A DNA stretch of 64,000 bases from Bifidobacterium phasiani (GCF_019331775.1 NZ_JAHBBD010000014.1:1-64000), one strand, 5' to 3'. Positions 33,242-42,461 are shown, counted from the stretch's first letter. Translations and numbers: made by a program. The notes: a model not told the origin generated them from the sequence alone.

Positions 33242-35319
33242 TGACGCAGACCGCCGTGAACCCCACCGAGACGAACGAAACCAGAAAGGACATGCAAGGG
33301 ATGGCTGAGGGCAAAGCCAGCGGCCAGGGCTCGCTGCTCAGGCGCACCAAGGCGGCGTCGGGCACCATCAAGCGCCTGTTCGGCTACATCTTCAAGTTCA
33401 AGTTCCAGGTCGCGGTCGTCGTGATCTGCATTCTCGTGTCGGCCGCCGCCCAGGCCGGCTCGTCGCTGTTCCTGCAGTCGCTGATCGACGACTACATCCT
33501 GCCGCTGGTCGGCCTCGACGACCCCGACTGGGCGCCGCTGGTCCACGTGCTGACGCTGATGGCCTGCCTGTACGCGGTCGGCACGTTCTGCGCCTGGCTG
33601 AGTCAGTGGCTGCTCGTCAACATCGAGCAGGGCGTGCTCAAGAAGATCCGCGACGAGATGTTCGCCCACCAGCAGCTGCTGCCGATCAAGTACTTCGACA
33701 CCCATGAGCACGGCGACATCATGAGCCGCTACACCAACGACACCGACACGCTGCGCCAGGCGATCAGCCAGTCGTTCCCGCAGATGTTCCAGTCCGCGAT
33801 CTCCGCGCTCGCCGCGCTGGTCTCGATGCTGTGGCTGTCGGTGCCGGTCACGGTGTTCGTGCTCGCGTTCACGGTCGTGCTGTTCGTCGTCGTGCGCGTC
33901 CTCGTCGGCCGTTCGGGCCGCTACTTCGTCAGGCAGCAGGAGGCCCTCGGCGACGTCAACGCCTTCGTCGAGGAGGCGGTGAACGGCCAGAAGGTCATCA
34001 AGGTCTTCAACCACGAGCCGGCCACGGCCGAGACCTTCCGGCGCAAGAACGAGGAGCTGTTCCACGCCAGCTCGCAGGCCAACATCTACGGCAACGTCAC
34101 GATGCCGGTGGTCAACAACATGGGCTACCTGCTGTACATCCTGCTCGCCGTGGTCGGCGGCGCCTGGGCGCTCGCGGGCTTCGGCAACTTCGGCCTGTCC
34201 GGCTCGGGCGCGCTGTCGCTCGGCGCGCTGATCTCGCTGCTGACGCTGTCGCGTTCGTTCATCAATCCGCTCGGCCAGGTCTCGATGCAGCTGAACATGG
34301 TGATGATGGCGCTCGCCGGCGCCGGCCGAATCTTCCAGCTGATGGACGAGCCGGTCGAGACCGACCGCGGCACCGTGCGCCTGGTCAACGTGCAGCTCTC
34401 CTCCGACGGCCGCACGATGACCGAATGGCCCCGGCCGACCGGCCACTGGGCCTGGAAGCGCGAGGCCAGCGACGACGGCACCCGCACCCTCGAGTACGCG
34501 AAGACCCTCAAGGGCCGCGCCGCCGAGATCGCCGCGGACGCCCGCAGCCAGGCGGTCACCTCGGAGGACGGGCGCCTGACGCTGCTGCGCGGCGACGTGC
34601 GCTTCACCAACGTGACCTTCGGCTACGACCCGGACAAGCCGGTGCTGCACGACATCACCTGGTTCGCCGAGCCGGGCCAGAAGGTCGCCCTCGTCGGCGC
34701 GACCGGCGCCGGCAAGACGACGGTGACCAACCTGATCAACCGCTTCTACGACATCCAGGAAGGCCAGATCCTGTACGACGGCATCAACGTCAAGAGCATC
34801 CGCAAGCAGGACCTGCGCCGCTCGCTGGGCATCGTGCTGCAGGACGTGAACCTGTTCACCGGCACCGTGATGGACAACATCCGCTACGGCAACCCGGAGG
34901 CCACGCCCGAGCAGTGCATCGAGGCGGCGAAGCTCGTGAACGCCGACAGCTTCATCCGCATGCTGCCGCAGGGTTACGACACCGTGCTCAAGGGTGACGG
35001 CTCCGGCCTGTCGCAGGGCCAGCGCCAGCTGATCTCGATCGCGCGCGCCGCCGTGGCCGACCCGCCGTGCCTGATCCTCGACGAGGCCACCTCGTCGATC
35101 GACACCCGCACCGAGTCGGTCGTCCAGGCCGGCATGGACAACCTGATGAAGGGGCGCACGGTGTTCGTCATCGCGCACCGCCTGTCCACGATCCGCAACT
35201 CCGACGTGATCATGGTCCTCGACCACGGCCGCATCATCGAGCGCGGCACCCACGAGGAGCTGCTGGAGAAGAAGGGCGAGTACTACCAGCTCTACACCGG
35301 CGCGATCGAACTCGAGTAG
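33241..35319 (+). CDS. ABC multidrug exporter subunit with canonical ATP site
   Basis: This 692-residue partner half-transporter has a six-segment membrane domain (about residues 45-365) and an ATPase domain with Walker A GATGAGKTT, signature LSQGQRQL and Walker B CLILDEATSS, so its catalytic glutamate is intact. About 75 extra residues (roughly 375-455) sit between the membrane and ATPase domains, longer than the partner. The ATG at 33241 overlaps the stop of the previous gene; a GTG at 33238 is also possible. Together the pair should expel amphipathic drugs or bile acids at the cytoplasmic membrane. Confidence 0.92.
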   Translation: MTQTAVNPTETNETRKDMQGMAEGKASGQGSLLRRTKAASGTIKRLFGYIFKFKFQVAVVVICILVSAAAQAGSSLFLQSLIDDYILPLVGLDDPDWAPLVHVLTLMACLYAVGTFCAWLSQWLLVNIEQGVLKKIRDEMFAHQQLLPIKYFDTHEHGDIMSRYTNDTDTLRQAISQSFPQMFQSAISALAALVSMLWLSVPVTVFVLAFTVVLFVVVRVLVGRSGRYFVRQQEALGDVNAFVEEAVNGQKVIKVFNHEPATAETFRRKNEELFHASSQANIYGNVTMPVVNNMGYLLYILLAVVGGAWALAGFGNFGLSGSGALSLGALISLLTLSRSFINPLGQVSMQLNMVMMALAGAGRIFQLMDEPVETDRGTVRLVNVQLSSDGRTMTEWPRPTGHWAWKREASDDGTRTLEYAKTLKGRAAEIAADARSQAVTSEDGRLTLLRGDVRFTNVTFGYDPDKPVLHDITWFAEPGQKVALVGATGAGKTTVTNLINRFYDIQEGQILYDGINVKSIRKQDLRRSLGIVLQDVNLFTGTVMDNIRYGNPEATPEQCIEAAKLVNADSFIRMLPQGYDTVLKGDGSGLSQGQRQLISIARAAVADPPCLILDEATSSIDTRTESVVQAGMDNLMKGRTVFVIAHRLSTIRNSDVIMVLDHGRIIERGTHEELLEKKGEYYQLYTGAIELE

Positions 35320-35380
35320 CGCCGTGCGGCCGGGCGGCCGCGCATGCCGCGCGCATGCCGGCAGCCTGGCCCATGCAGCC

Positions 35381-35471
35381 GACGGGCCCGGAGCGCACGG
35401 GCCATGCCCCCGACGGCGTCCCCGACGGACGCCGGCGTTCGGGGGTGTGGTCCGCGCGCTCCGGGCCCGTC
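35381..35471 (+). terminator. Terminator after the ABC operon
   Basis: Perfect 16-bp arms GACGGGCCCGGAGCGC (35381-35396) and complement (35456-35471) enclose a further partly paired 59-base loop. Confidence 0.6.
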
Positions 35472-35584
35472 GTCGTTGCGCCTCACGGGCCGGCGGTGTG
35501 TGGTTGCCGCACAGGAACGGCCGTGTTTCACACCGGCGACATCCGGCCGCTGTAAGGTATGGTGTCAAACGCAGGGAGGGTGTC

Positions 35585-36595
35585 ATGGGCTTCGTAACGA
35601 TCCGGGACGTCGCACGTCAGGCGGGGGTGTCGATAACCGCGGTCTCGCAGATTCTGCACGGCAAGGGGCGGTTCTCCCAGGAGACGCGCGACCTGGTGCA
35701 GCGCACCGTGGACGAGCTGGGCTACATCCCCGACTCGCGCGCGCAGGCGATCCGTTCGTCCCGCTCGAAGACCGTCGGCCTGCTGGTGCCGGACATCCGC
35801 AACCCGTTCTTCGCCGACCTGGTGTGCTCGGTGGAGGAGATGCTGCACGAGAAGGGGTACAGCACGCTGATCGGCACGTCCGCCGAGGACGTGAACCGCC
35901 AGGACGCGTTCATCAACACGCTGCTGGGCTACCGCATCGACGGGGCGATCGTGGTGCCGCAGGGGGTGCAGTCCCCGGGCATCGACATGCTCGTCGACCA
36001 GGATCTGCCGCTGGTGTTCGTGGACCGGCGCGTGCAGGGCGTCGACAGCGTGCCGTTCGTGGTCTCCGACCCGTACACGGGGCTGCAGGAGGCGTTGGAC
36101 ACGCTGCATCAGCTCGGGCATCGGCGCATCGGCTACGTGGCGCACCCCTCGCTGGGCTCGTTCAGCGTGAACGAGCGCGAGACCGCGTTCCGCGAGATCG
36201 CCGCCGGCCTGTTCGACCAGGAGCCGACCATCGTGGCCTGCGACAACACCTTCGCCTCGCGCAAGCAGGCGCTCGTCGAGCTGTTGGCCGCCGACGTCAC
36301 CGCGATCGTGTTCGCCTACTCGCCGGACGCCATCGCGCTGATCGGCCTGCTGCACGACCGCAGCATCGACATCGGCACCGACGTGTCGGTGGTGTCGTTC
36401 GACGACATCGACGCCTTCAAGCTGATGACCCCGCAGATCGCGATCATCTCGCAGCAGGTGGGGGACATGGGCCGCCAGGGCGTCGAGATGCTGCTGGCGC
36501 GCATCGACGCCAAGCGCAAGCGCCGTGCCGAGAACCGACGGATCCCGACCGTGTTCGTCCAGCGCGGGTCGGTGTGCGTCGCGCCGGTGGGCTGA
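35585..36595 (+). CDS. LacI-family transcriptional regulator
   Basis: This 336-residue protein has the N-terminal LacI helix-turn-helix (residues 5-24, TIRDVARQAGVSITAVSQIL), the hinge helix at about residue 50, and a periplasmic-binding-protein-like effector domain (VGLLVPDIRNPFFADLVCS onward). It probably senses a sugar or nucleoside. Neighbours downstream are a GNAT gene and a nucleoside hydrolase/carrier pair whose promoter region has a repeated operator-like word, so these are candidate targets. The start at 35585 follows AGGGAGGGTGTC. Confidence 0.92.
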   Translation: MGFVTIRDVARQAGVSITAVSQILHGKGRFSQETRDLVQRTVDELGYIPDSRAQAIRSSRSKTVGLLVPDIRNPFFADLVCSVEEMLHEKGYSTLIGTSAEDVNRQDAFINTLLGYRIDGAIVVPQGVQSPGIDMLVDQDLPLVFVDRRVQGVDSVPFVVSDPYTGLQEALDTLHQLGHRRIGYVAHPSLGSFSVNERETAFREIAAGLFDQEPTIVACDNTFASRKQALVELLAADVTAIVFAYSPDAIALIGLLHDRSIDIGTDVSVVSFDDIDAFKLMTPQIAIISQQVGDMGRQGVEMLLARIDAKRKRRAENRRIPTVFVQRGSVCVAPVG

Positions 36596-37165
36596 CGCGG
36601 GCGGCGCGTCGGGCGCGGCCGGCCGATCGGCGGTGGGCGATGGGTTGCGGCCGTGCCGGGCGCCGGTGGGGGCGGCGTGGCCGGTGCCGGTGTGTGCGCC
36701 GTAGCCGACCGTGCGGCCGCGCCGGTGGATGCGGGGCCGCGTCGGGGGAGCGGGCGATTACGTCGGGCGCGCCGCCGGCGGGAGGGCGGCCTCATCGGAC
36801 GCGCCGGCCGCGACGGCACGGTCGCGGAGCTGTTATGATGCTGAACCATCGTGGGTGCGGAGGCGCCGTCCGCGGGCTCCGGGTACGAGGGCGTGCCGGG
36901 CCGGTCGGGGCGTCCGCGTGCGCGGTCGCCGTGGCACAGGGTCGTGCCGCGGCGTCGGAGCGTTGATCTGGCGTCCGGTCCGTGCGGGCCGGTGCCGGGA
37001 GGAGCGGTGATGGTCGTCTGCCGATGCGCTGGTGGTCCGCCGTGCGAGTCATGCCATGTCCGCGGCGGTTTTGACAGTCGCGATAAAACGATGTAGCATG
37101 ACGTTTGTTGGTTGATAAAACGTTGTAGCATCCAACGGACGCTCAATGCGGAGGTTCCATCGGCA
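36596..37165. other. Intergenic region upstream of the GNAT gene
   Basis: This 570-bp region is very GC-rich in its first 450 bp. A TATGAT hexamer at 36834-36839 could start a transcript of unknown purpose. A 28-codon frame at 37010-37096 (MVVCRCAGGPPCESCHVRGG and eight more residues) has a good AGGAGC site and four cysteines but is too short to call. The promoter with repeated operator is at 37071-37131. Confidence 0.5.
37071..37131 (+). promoter_or_regulatory. Promoter with duplicated operator
   Basis: TTGACA (37071-37076), a 17-bp spacer and TAGCAT (37094-37099) form a sigma-70-type promoter. The word GATAAAACG-A/T-TGTAGCAT occurs twice, at 37082-37099 and 37114-37131, 32 bp apart on the same face of the helix, with one mismatch. 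The first copy covers the -10, so a regulator binding both would control this promoter. Confidence 0.65.
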
Positions 37166-37657
37166 ATGCGTATTTCGGTTCGGCGCAACGCGCTCACGGC
37201 GGAGATCTATGAGGGCATCCGCGAGACCGCGGGGTTCCATCGCTACCGTCGCGAGGACGTCCAGGCCGCCCTCGACGGCGGGCTGTTCTCCGTCGTCGTG
37301 ACCGTCGACGACGTCCCGGCCGGCATCGGCCGGCTGGTCGGCGACGGCCGCATCGCCTTCTTCGTCAAGGACCTGGTGGTGGCGCCGGAGTACCGCCACC
37401 TGGGCATCGGCTCGATGGTCCTCGACGAGCTGATCGGCTACGTGCGGGCCCACTGCTGCGAGCACGCGTACGTCGGCCTGATGTCGACGCCCGGCAAGGA
37501 GGGCTTCTACGAGCGGCACGGGTTCACCCGCCGCCCGACGGCCGACCTGGGCAGCGGCATGGTCCGCTTCGTTGATCCCGCGCCGGCGGGCGTCCCCGCG
37601 GCCGCGTCCGGCGAGGCGATGAGGTCCACGTTTCTCGAGGCCGCTCTGACTTCGTGA
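37166..37657 (+). CDS. GNAT-family N-acetyltransferase
   Basis: This 163-residue protein carries the acetyl-CoA-binding core KDLVVAPEYRHLGIGSMVLDEL (motif A, about residues 67-90) and FYERHGF (motif B). It transfers an acetyl group to an amine of unknown identity. The last 25 residues are a low-complexity tail. It is a relative of the protein at 54850-55266. The start at 37166 follows GCGGAGGTTCC. It lies 56 bp before the nucleoside hydrolase gene, but the base composition differs, so a functional link is uncertain. Confidence 0.85.
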   Translation: MRISVRRNALTAEIYEGIRETAGFHRYRREDVQAALDGGLFSVVVTVDDVPAGIGRLVGDGRIAFFVKDLVVAPEYRHLGIGSMVLDELIGYVRAHCCEHAYVGLMSTPGKEGFYERHGFTRRPTADLGSGMVRFVDPAPAGVPAAASGEAMRSTFLEAALTS

Positions 37658-37713
37658 ATTCGTTCACGGATATGTGTGACCCATGAAAACACAACAAGTA
37701 GAAAAGAGGAGCA

Positions 37714-38634
37714 ATGAAGCCAATTCCGGTCATCATAGACACCGATCCCGGCATCGATGATGCTGTTGCGATCGCGCTCGCACTGTTCTCCGAAGAGCTT
37801 GATGTGAAGCTTATCACCACGGTGGCGGGCAATGTGGGCATCGACTACACCACGTTGAACGCGCTTCGTTTGGTCACTTACTTCAGGGTCGACGTGCCTG
37901 TGGCTCGTGGCGCTTCGGAGCCGTTGCTGCGTCCGCTTGAGGACGCCAGCGCGATTCACGGCAAGACGGGAATGGAAGGTTTCGAGTTCCCCGAGCCGAA
38001 CGAATCGCTGCTTTCTTCTCTTAATGCGGTTGACGCGATGCGCAAGCTCATTCTCGACAGCGAAGAGAAGATTACCCTCATCCCGATCGGTCCGCTTACC
38101 AATATTGCCTTGCTGTTGAAGACCTATCCCGAAGTGAAGGCGAACATCGATCGCATCGTCATGATGGGCGGCTCCGCTTCACGTGGAAACAAGGGCGTGA
38201 TGTCGGAGTTTAACATCGGTGTCGATCCGGAAGCCGCGAAAATCGTCTTCCACGCGGGAGTCCCGATTGTCATGGCCGGCCTGGACGTCGGTCTCAAAGC
38301 GCTGGTCTATCCGGAGGATAGCGTACAGCTTCCGGCTATGGGCAAGACCGGCACGATGATTCACGACCTGTTTAAGCGTTATCGCGGCGGGAGCTTCAAC
38401 ACGGGGTTGAAGATGTATGATCCGTGCGCGGTGGCCTGCCTGCTGGCACCCGAGCTGTTCACCTTCGCCGATACATATGTCGATGTTGAGGTGTGTGGCG
38501 AGCTGACCAGTGGGTGCACGGTTGTGGATCTGAAGGGATATCTGCATCAGGACTCGAACGCTTCAGTTGCCATCGATGTGGATGGAGAGGCGTTCCGTAA
38601 GTGGTTCCTTGACGGCATCAGGCGTTGCGTCTGA
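37714..38634 (+). CDS. Ribonucleoside hydrolase (IunH/Rih family)
   Basis: This 306-residue cytoplasmic enzyme cleaves the N-glycosidic bond of ribonucleosides to base and ribose. The calcium-binding signature IIDTDPGIDDAVAI is at residues 7-20, and the family motifs IPIGPLTNIALLL, IVMMGGS and the late YDPCAVACLL (active-site region) are all present. Length is normal. Codon choice is clearly less GC-rich than in surrounding genes (many A/T third positions), suggesting later acquisition. It is followed 42 bp later by a DcuC-type carrier that could supply its substrate. Start at 37714 follows AAAAGAGGAGCA. Confidence 0.95.
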   Translation: MKPIPVIIDTDPGIDDAVAIALALFSEELDVKLITTVAGNVGIDYTTLNALRLVTYFRVDVPVARGASEPLLRPLEDASAIHGKTGMEGFEFPEPNESLLSSLNAVDAMRKLILDSEEKITLIPIGPLTNIALLLKTYPEVKANIDRIVMMGGSASRGNKGVMSEFNIGVDPEAAKIVFHAGVPIVMAGLDVGLKALVYPEDSVQLPAMGKTGTMIHDLFKRYRGGSFNTGLKMYDPCAVACLLAPELFTFADTYVDVEVCGELTSGCTVVDLKGYLHQDSNASVAIDVDGEAFRKWFLDGIRRCV

Positions 38635-38676
38635 ACCGAACGGGAATAAACAGAGAAAAGAATAAAGGAGAACTAG

Positions 38677-40053
38677 ATGATTGCCGAAATCATCTTGGTC
38701 GTCGTTGCGCTTGTCGCAGTCGGCTTCCTCATAATTAAGAAATACAACCCGGCATTGAGCCTCATCATCGGCGGTCTGGTGCTGCTGATGGGCGCATGGG
38801 CTCTCGGCCACCCGCTGTATGAAGACGGAGCCGGAACCGGTTTCGGTCTCTTCGACGTGTTTATGCAGCTCAAGGACACCGTGATTAGCCAGCTGAGCTC
38901 GGCCGGCCTGGTCATCATGATTCTGTTCGGCTATTCGGCGTACATGAATAAGATCGGTGCGAACCAGATGGCTGTTGACATCATGGTCAAGCCGCTGAAG
39001 CACATCAAGCACAAGGCGCTGTTCGTGCCGGCCGTGTTCCTGCTGGGCAACGTGATGTCGCTGGTCGTCCCGAGCGCTTCCAGCCTGGCTATCATCCTTA
39101 TGTCGATCCTGTACCCGATTCTGGTGCGTACCGGTGTTTCTGCGCTTACCGCGGCTGGCGTGATCGCCTGTACCGCGACCATCATGCCCACCCCGCTTGG
39201 CGCGGATAACGTGATTGCCGCTGAGACTCTCGGTTACAACCTGCTCGATTACGTCGCCTGGAATGCCAAGGTCTCCATTCCTGCACTGCTCATCATGGGC
39301 GTCGCCCACTTCTTCTGGCAGGCGTGGTGCGATAAGCACGAAGGTTCCGCGGCGTACATCGGTCTGGAGGATGCGAACCTGCAGGAGCAAGAGACCGTTT
39401 CCGTGCCGAAGTACTATGCCATCTTCCCCGTGTTGCCGCTGATTCTCATCCTCGGTGTCGGTATCGCCGCGATGTTCATCGACGGTCTGACGATGGATAT
39501 TTTCGTCTTGACGTTTATCTCCTTCTTCGTCGCGCTGATTACCGAGACGATTCGTCACAAGTCCTTCAAGGCTGTGCAGGAGTCCGCCGGTGAGATGTTC
39601 AAGGGCATGGGACAGGGCTTCAGCCAGGTGGTTATTCTCGTGGTCGGCGGTTCGCTGTTCACGACCGGCATCCAGAAGCTGGGCCTGATCGATGCACTGA
39701 CCAATTCCGTCCAGGGGTCGACCGGCGCCGGACTGATGGTGGCATTGATCTTTGCCGCTGCCACCTGCCTCTTCGGTATCCTGAGTGGTGGCGGTCTGGC
39801 CATGTTCTACGCCGTCATCGCCCTGATCCCGGGTATTGCGGCCGCGGCTGGCGTCGACGGCATCCTGATTTCCCTGCCGATGCAGCTTATCGCGAACCTT
39901 GCCCGTGGCATCTCGCCGGTCGCTGCGGTTATCATGATCGTCGCGGCAACGGTGAATGTGGCGCCGACCAAGATCCTGAAGCGTACCAGCGTTCCGAGCA
40001 TCGTCGGCATCATCGCGGTGTTCGTCCTGTCTGTGCTGATTCTGCCGTACTGA
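38677..40053 (+). CDS. DcuC-family carrier, lower-GC copy
   Basis: This 458-residue protein is hydrophobic throughout (about 12 membrane segments) with the family feature LLGNVMSLVVPSASSLAIIL followed by ATIMPTPLGADN and, in the second half, the related LSGGGLAMFYAV. Known DcuC relatives exchange C4-dicarboxylates. The tight linkage to a nucleoside hydrolase makes a nucleoside or related substrate possible instead. It shares the lower GC of the hydrolase gene. A high-GC relative lies immediately downstream (40282). Start at 38677 follows AAAGGAGAACTAG. Confidence 0.82.
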   Translation: MIAEIILVVVALVAVGFLIIKKYNPALSLIIGGLVLLMGAWALGHPLYEDGAGTGFGLFDVFMQLKDTVISQLSSAGLVIMILFGYSAYMNKIGANQMAVDIMVKPLKHIKHKALFVPAVFLLGNVMSLVVPSASSLAIILMSILYPILVRTGVSALTAAGVIACTATIMPTPLGADNVIAAETLGYNLLDYVAWNAKVSIPALLIMGVAHFFWQAWCDKHEGSAAYIGLEDANLQEQETVSVPKYYAIFPVLPLILILGVGIAAMFIDGLTMDIFVLTFISFFVALITETIRHKSFKAVQESAGEMFKGMGQGFSQVVILVVGGSLFTTGIQKLGLIDALTNSVQGSTGAGLMVALIFAAATCLFGILSGGGLAMFYAVIALIPGIAAAAGVDGILISLPMQLIANLARGISPVAAVIMIVAATVNVAPTKILKRTSVPSIVGIIAVFVLSVLILPY

Positions 40054-40078
40054 TCGTTACGGAGAATGCATTGACGCT

Positions 40079-40168
40079 GTGTAGCGGTTTGGCCGGTCCA
40101 GGCCGCTACACTTGCTGTACTTTCCTTCCCTCCCTAATGGGTCGGTCCGGGACGTTCCGGGCCGACCC
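40079..40168 (+). terminator. Two successive terminator hairpins
   Basis: The first, 40079-40111, has GTGTAGCGG/CCGCTACAC arms continued by G-U pairs. The second, 40139-40168, has GGGTCGG/CCGACCC arms plus inner CCGG pairs and is followed by TGTTTCC. They separate the two DcuC-type genes. The ends of the first match those of the MITE-like elements at 42070 and 43307. Confidence 0.7.
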
Positions 40169-40255
40169 TGTTTCCGTCTCACGGAAATGATTGGGGAATA
40201 TGAACTTACCCTTTTGCGTCATGATGTGCCGCCAATCAGTGAGGAGAGGCCGCGC

Positions 40256-40291
40256 ATGAATGGACAAGAAAGAAGAAGATCATGGAAATGA
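40256..40291 (+). CDS. Possible 11-residue leader peptide overlapping the carrier start
   Basis: The frame MNGQERRRSWK has the strong ribosome-binding site GAGGAGAGG eight bases upstream, whereas the carrier start at 40282 has only a weak one. The peptide frame ends at 40291, inside the carrier gene, in a different frame. It may couple translation or reflect an upstream ORF control. There is no other evidence that it is made. Confidence 0.4.
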   Translation: MNGQERRRSWK

Positions 40292-41730
40292 TCGCGATGT
40301 ACCTGGTGGCCATCGTTGCGGTCGCCGTGGTGGTGTTCATGCTCATCAAGAAGATGGACATCAAGATCTCGCTGTTCATGATCGGCATCCTGCTGATGTA
40401 TGTGGCGCTGATCATGGGCAAGCCCATCGCGTTCTCGGACTTCGCGTCCAGCGGCGTGACCTGGCTCGACCCGTTCAAGGCGGTCGGCGACCAGTTCGTC
40501 GAGACGCTGACCTCGGCGGGCTTCATCATGCTCATCCTGGGCGGCTACACCGCCTACATGTCGAAGATCGGTGCCAACGAGGTCACCGTGAGCGTGCTGT
40601 CCAAGCCGCTCGGGCGCATCAAGTCGTCGTACGTCCTGGTGCCGGTCACGTTCCTGCTGGGCAACCTGCTCTCGCTGGTCGTCCCGAGCGCCTCGAACCT
40701 GTCCATCATCCTGTTGGCCACGTTGTTCCCGGTGCTGCGCCAGGCGGGCATGAGCACGTTGAGCGCCGCCGCCGTCGTGGCCACCAGCGCCACCGTCATG
40801 CCCACGCCGCTGGGTTCGGACAACGTCGCCATCGCCGCCGAGCTCGCCGAAACCGCGCGGTTCGCCGGCATCACGGCCAGCGAGTACGTGTTCCGGTACC
40901 ATGTGCTCGTCTCGATCCCGACGCTGCTGGCCATGGCCGTGGCCCACTATTTCTGGCAGCGGTTCATGGACCGGCGCGACGCGCGCCTCGGCCGCGCCAC
41001 GACGATGGGCGACGAGGACATCGAGCTGGCGTCGGTCGGTCAGGTCACGGGCGGCGCGCTCTACCGCGCCGTGTACGCGATCCTGCCGCTGCTGCCGATC
41101 ATCATGCTGCTCGTGGTGTTCGCGGTCACCTCGATCACCGGCCTGCAGATCAGCATCAGCGTCCAGCTGGCCTCGATCCTGTCGTTCGTGGTGGCGATCG
41201 CATGCGAGTTCGTGCGCACGCGCGACGCCCGCGCCACGCTGGCCGGCACCGAGTCGTTCTTCACCGGCATGGGCGGCGCGATGCCGGTGGTCGCGCTGCT
41301 GGTCGCCGCGTCCGTGTTCGTCGTCGGCCTGCAGTCGATCGGCCTGATCGACGCGCTGCAGAGCGCGATGACCGGCATCCAGGGCGGCAATCTCGGTTTC
41401 GTGCTGCCGCTGATCCTCGTCGCGTTGAGCGCGCTGATCGTGATCCTGTCCGGTTCGGGCACGGCGCTGTTCTTCGCGATGGTGCCGCTGATGGTGCCGC
41501 TGGCCGCGGCCGCCGGCATCAACGTGCTGGCCATCTCCGTGCCGATGAGCCTGGCCGGCAACCTGCTGCGCCAGATCTCGCCGGTGGCCGGCGTCATCAT
41601 GATCGTCTCCGGCACGGTCAGAAGGAGCCCGTTCGAGATCATCCGCCGCACCTGCGTGCCGATGATCACCGGCGTCGTGGTGATGTTCGTGCTGTCGATG
41701 GCCGTCTTCCTGCCGATGGGCGCCGCCTAG
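40282..41730 (+). CDS. DcuC-family carrier, high-GC copy
   Basis: This 482-residue membrane carrier is related to the preceding gene: LLGNLLSLVVPSASNLSIIL and ATVMPTPLGSDN align with it, as does LSGSGTALFFAMVPL. A longer hydrophilic loop (about residues 230-255) distinguishes it. GC content and codon use match the chromosome, unlike the neighbour. A dicarboxylate or other anionic substrate is a family-based guess. The ATG at 40282 (or 40288) overlaps a possible leader frame. Confidence 0.82.
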   Translation: MEMIAMYLVAIVAVAVVVFMLIKKMDIKISLFMIGILLMYVALIMGKPIAFSDFASSGVTWLDPFKAVGDQFVETLTSAGFIMLILGGYTAYMSKIGANEVTVSVLSKPLGRIKSSYVLVPVTFLLGNLLSLVVPSASNLSIILLATLFPVLRQAGMSTLSAAAVVATSATVMPTPLGSDNVAIAAELAETARFAGITASEYVFRYHVLVSIPTLLAMAVAHYFWQRFMDRRDARLGRATTMGDEDIELASVGQVTGGALYRAVYAILPLLPIIMLLVVFAVTSITGLQISISVQLASILSFVVAIACEFVRTRDARATLAGTESFFTGMGGAMPVVALLVAASVFVVGLQSIGLIDALQSAMTGIQGGNLGFVLPLILVALSALIVILSGSGTALFFAMVPLMVPLAAAAGINVLAISVPMSLAGNLLRQISPVAGVIMIVSGTVRRSPFEIIRRTCVPMITGVVVMFVLSMAVFLPMGAA

Positions 41731-41754
41731 GGCCGGCGCTGGGTACCGCGCGCC

Positions 41755-41802
41755 CCCGAGTCCGTTGCCGTGCCGGAAGCCCCGCGCGGCAACGGACTCG
41801 GG
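41755..41802 (+). terminator. Terminator after the second carrier gene
   Basis: Perfect 16-bp arms CCCGAGTCCGTTGCCG (41755-41770) and complement (41787-41802) with a 16-base loop. Confidence 0.8.
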
Positions 41803-42461
41803 ACGGCAAGGTCGACCGGTCCGGCGTGGCGTCGCTGAAGTACCGCGCGGCAGCGGGCTCGCGGCATCGACAATGCCACGACGTTCAGGAGCGTGACGGA
41901 AGTTTCGCGTGACAACGGGCTTGGGCCCACATCCTCGACGCCGGTGGCTACTGCTCCGGATCCCGCGTGGCGGCGAGTTCGGGCGTTGTCGTATGGGTGG
42001 GGTGCCGCCCGCCGTATGCGGTCGTCCCGGGACGGTGTTCGCCGGCGGATCGGATCCTTTCGCGTTATGTGTAGTACTTTTGAGGCATTGCGGACATCGA
42101 TCTGCGCTATCTGTGGCATCGAATCACGGAGAACAGGAGTATGACTGGCGGTATTCCGCCAACGGTGACCGGGGCGCCGGCGCCATGCCGCCTCACATAA
42201 CGCATATTGATGTCTGCAGACCCCCAAATCCGCTACACCTTGGCAAGATACGGTCCGGCGGACGGCCGGAACGCGCGGCGTCCGGTCCGTGCGCAGCGGG
42301 CCCCCGCGTCTGCGCGGGGTACGACATGCCGCATTGTGGATAACCACGAACCCTTCGACCACAACGGCCGCCCGGGGTGGACTTGGCGTTCGAGCCTTCC
42401 TATCGTCGAATCATCGGCGCTGGTGCGTGCCGGAACGCGATGAATCGACAGGGGCAACGCG
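41803..42461. other. Intergenic region upstream of the Abi-like gene
   Basis: This 659-bp stretch contains a MITE-like element (42070-42237) and otherwise GC-rich DNA without a recognisable gene on either strand. Short frames here lack family features. It could contain decayed coding remnants, but none could be identified. Confidence 0.5.
42070..42237. mobile_element. MITE-like element, family A copy 1
   Basis: This 168-bp element has terminal inverted repeats of about 50 bp, running inward from TGTAG and including TGCGGACATCGAT and a TGnGGC block. The left arm has diverged near its tip. It matches the copy at 43307-43474 in length and sequence and contains no ORF. The right arm reads outward as CAAATCCGCTACA. 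Confidence 0.8.

Noticed and set aside
36834..37060. Structured small RNA after the TATGAT hexamer
   Set aside because: No match to tmRNA, RNase P, SRP or 6S RNA features could be recognised, and no terminator or -35 was found, so it is only noted in the intergenic entry.
42070..42237. CRISPR-like or tRNA-like structure
   Set aside because: The fold is one long inverted repeat shared with a second copy, which fits a MITE-like element; there is no cloverleaf or CCA end.
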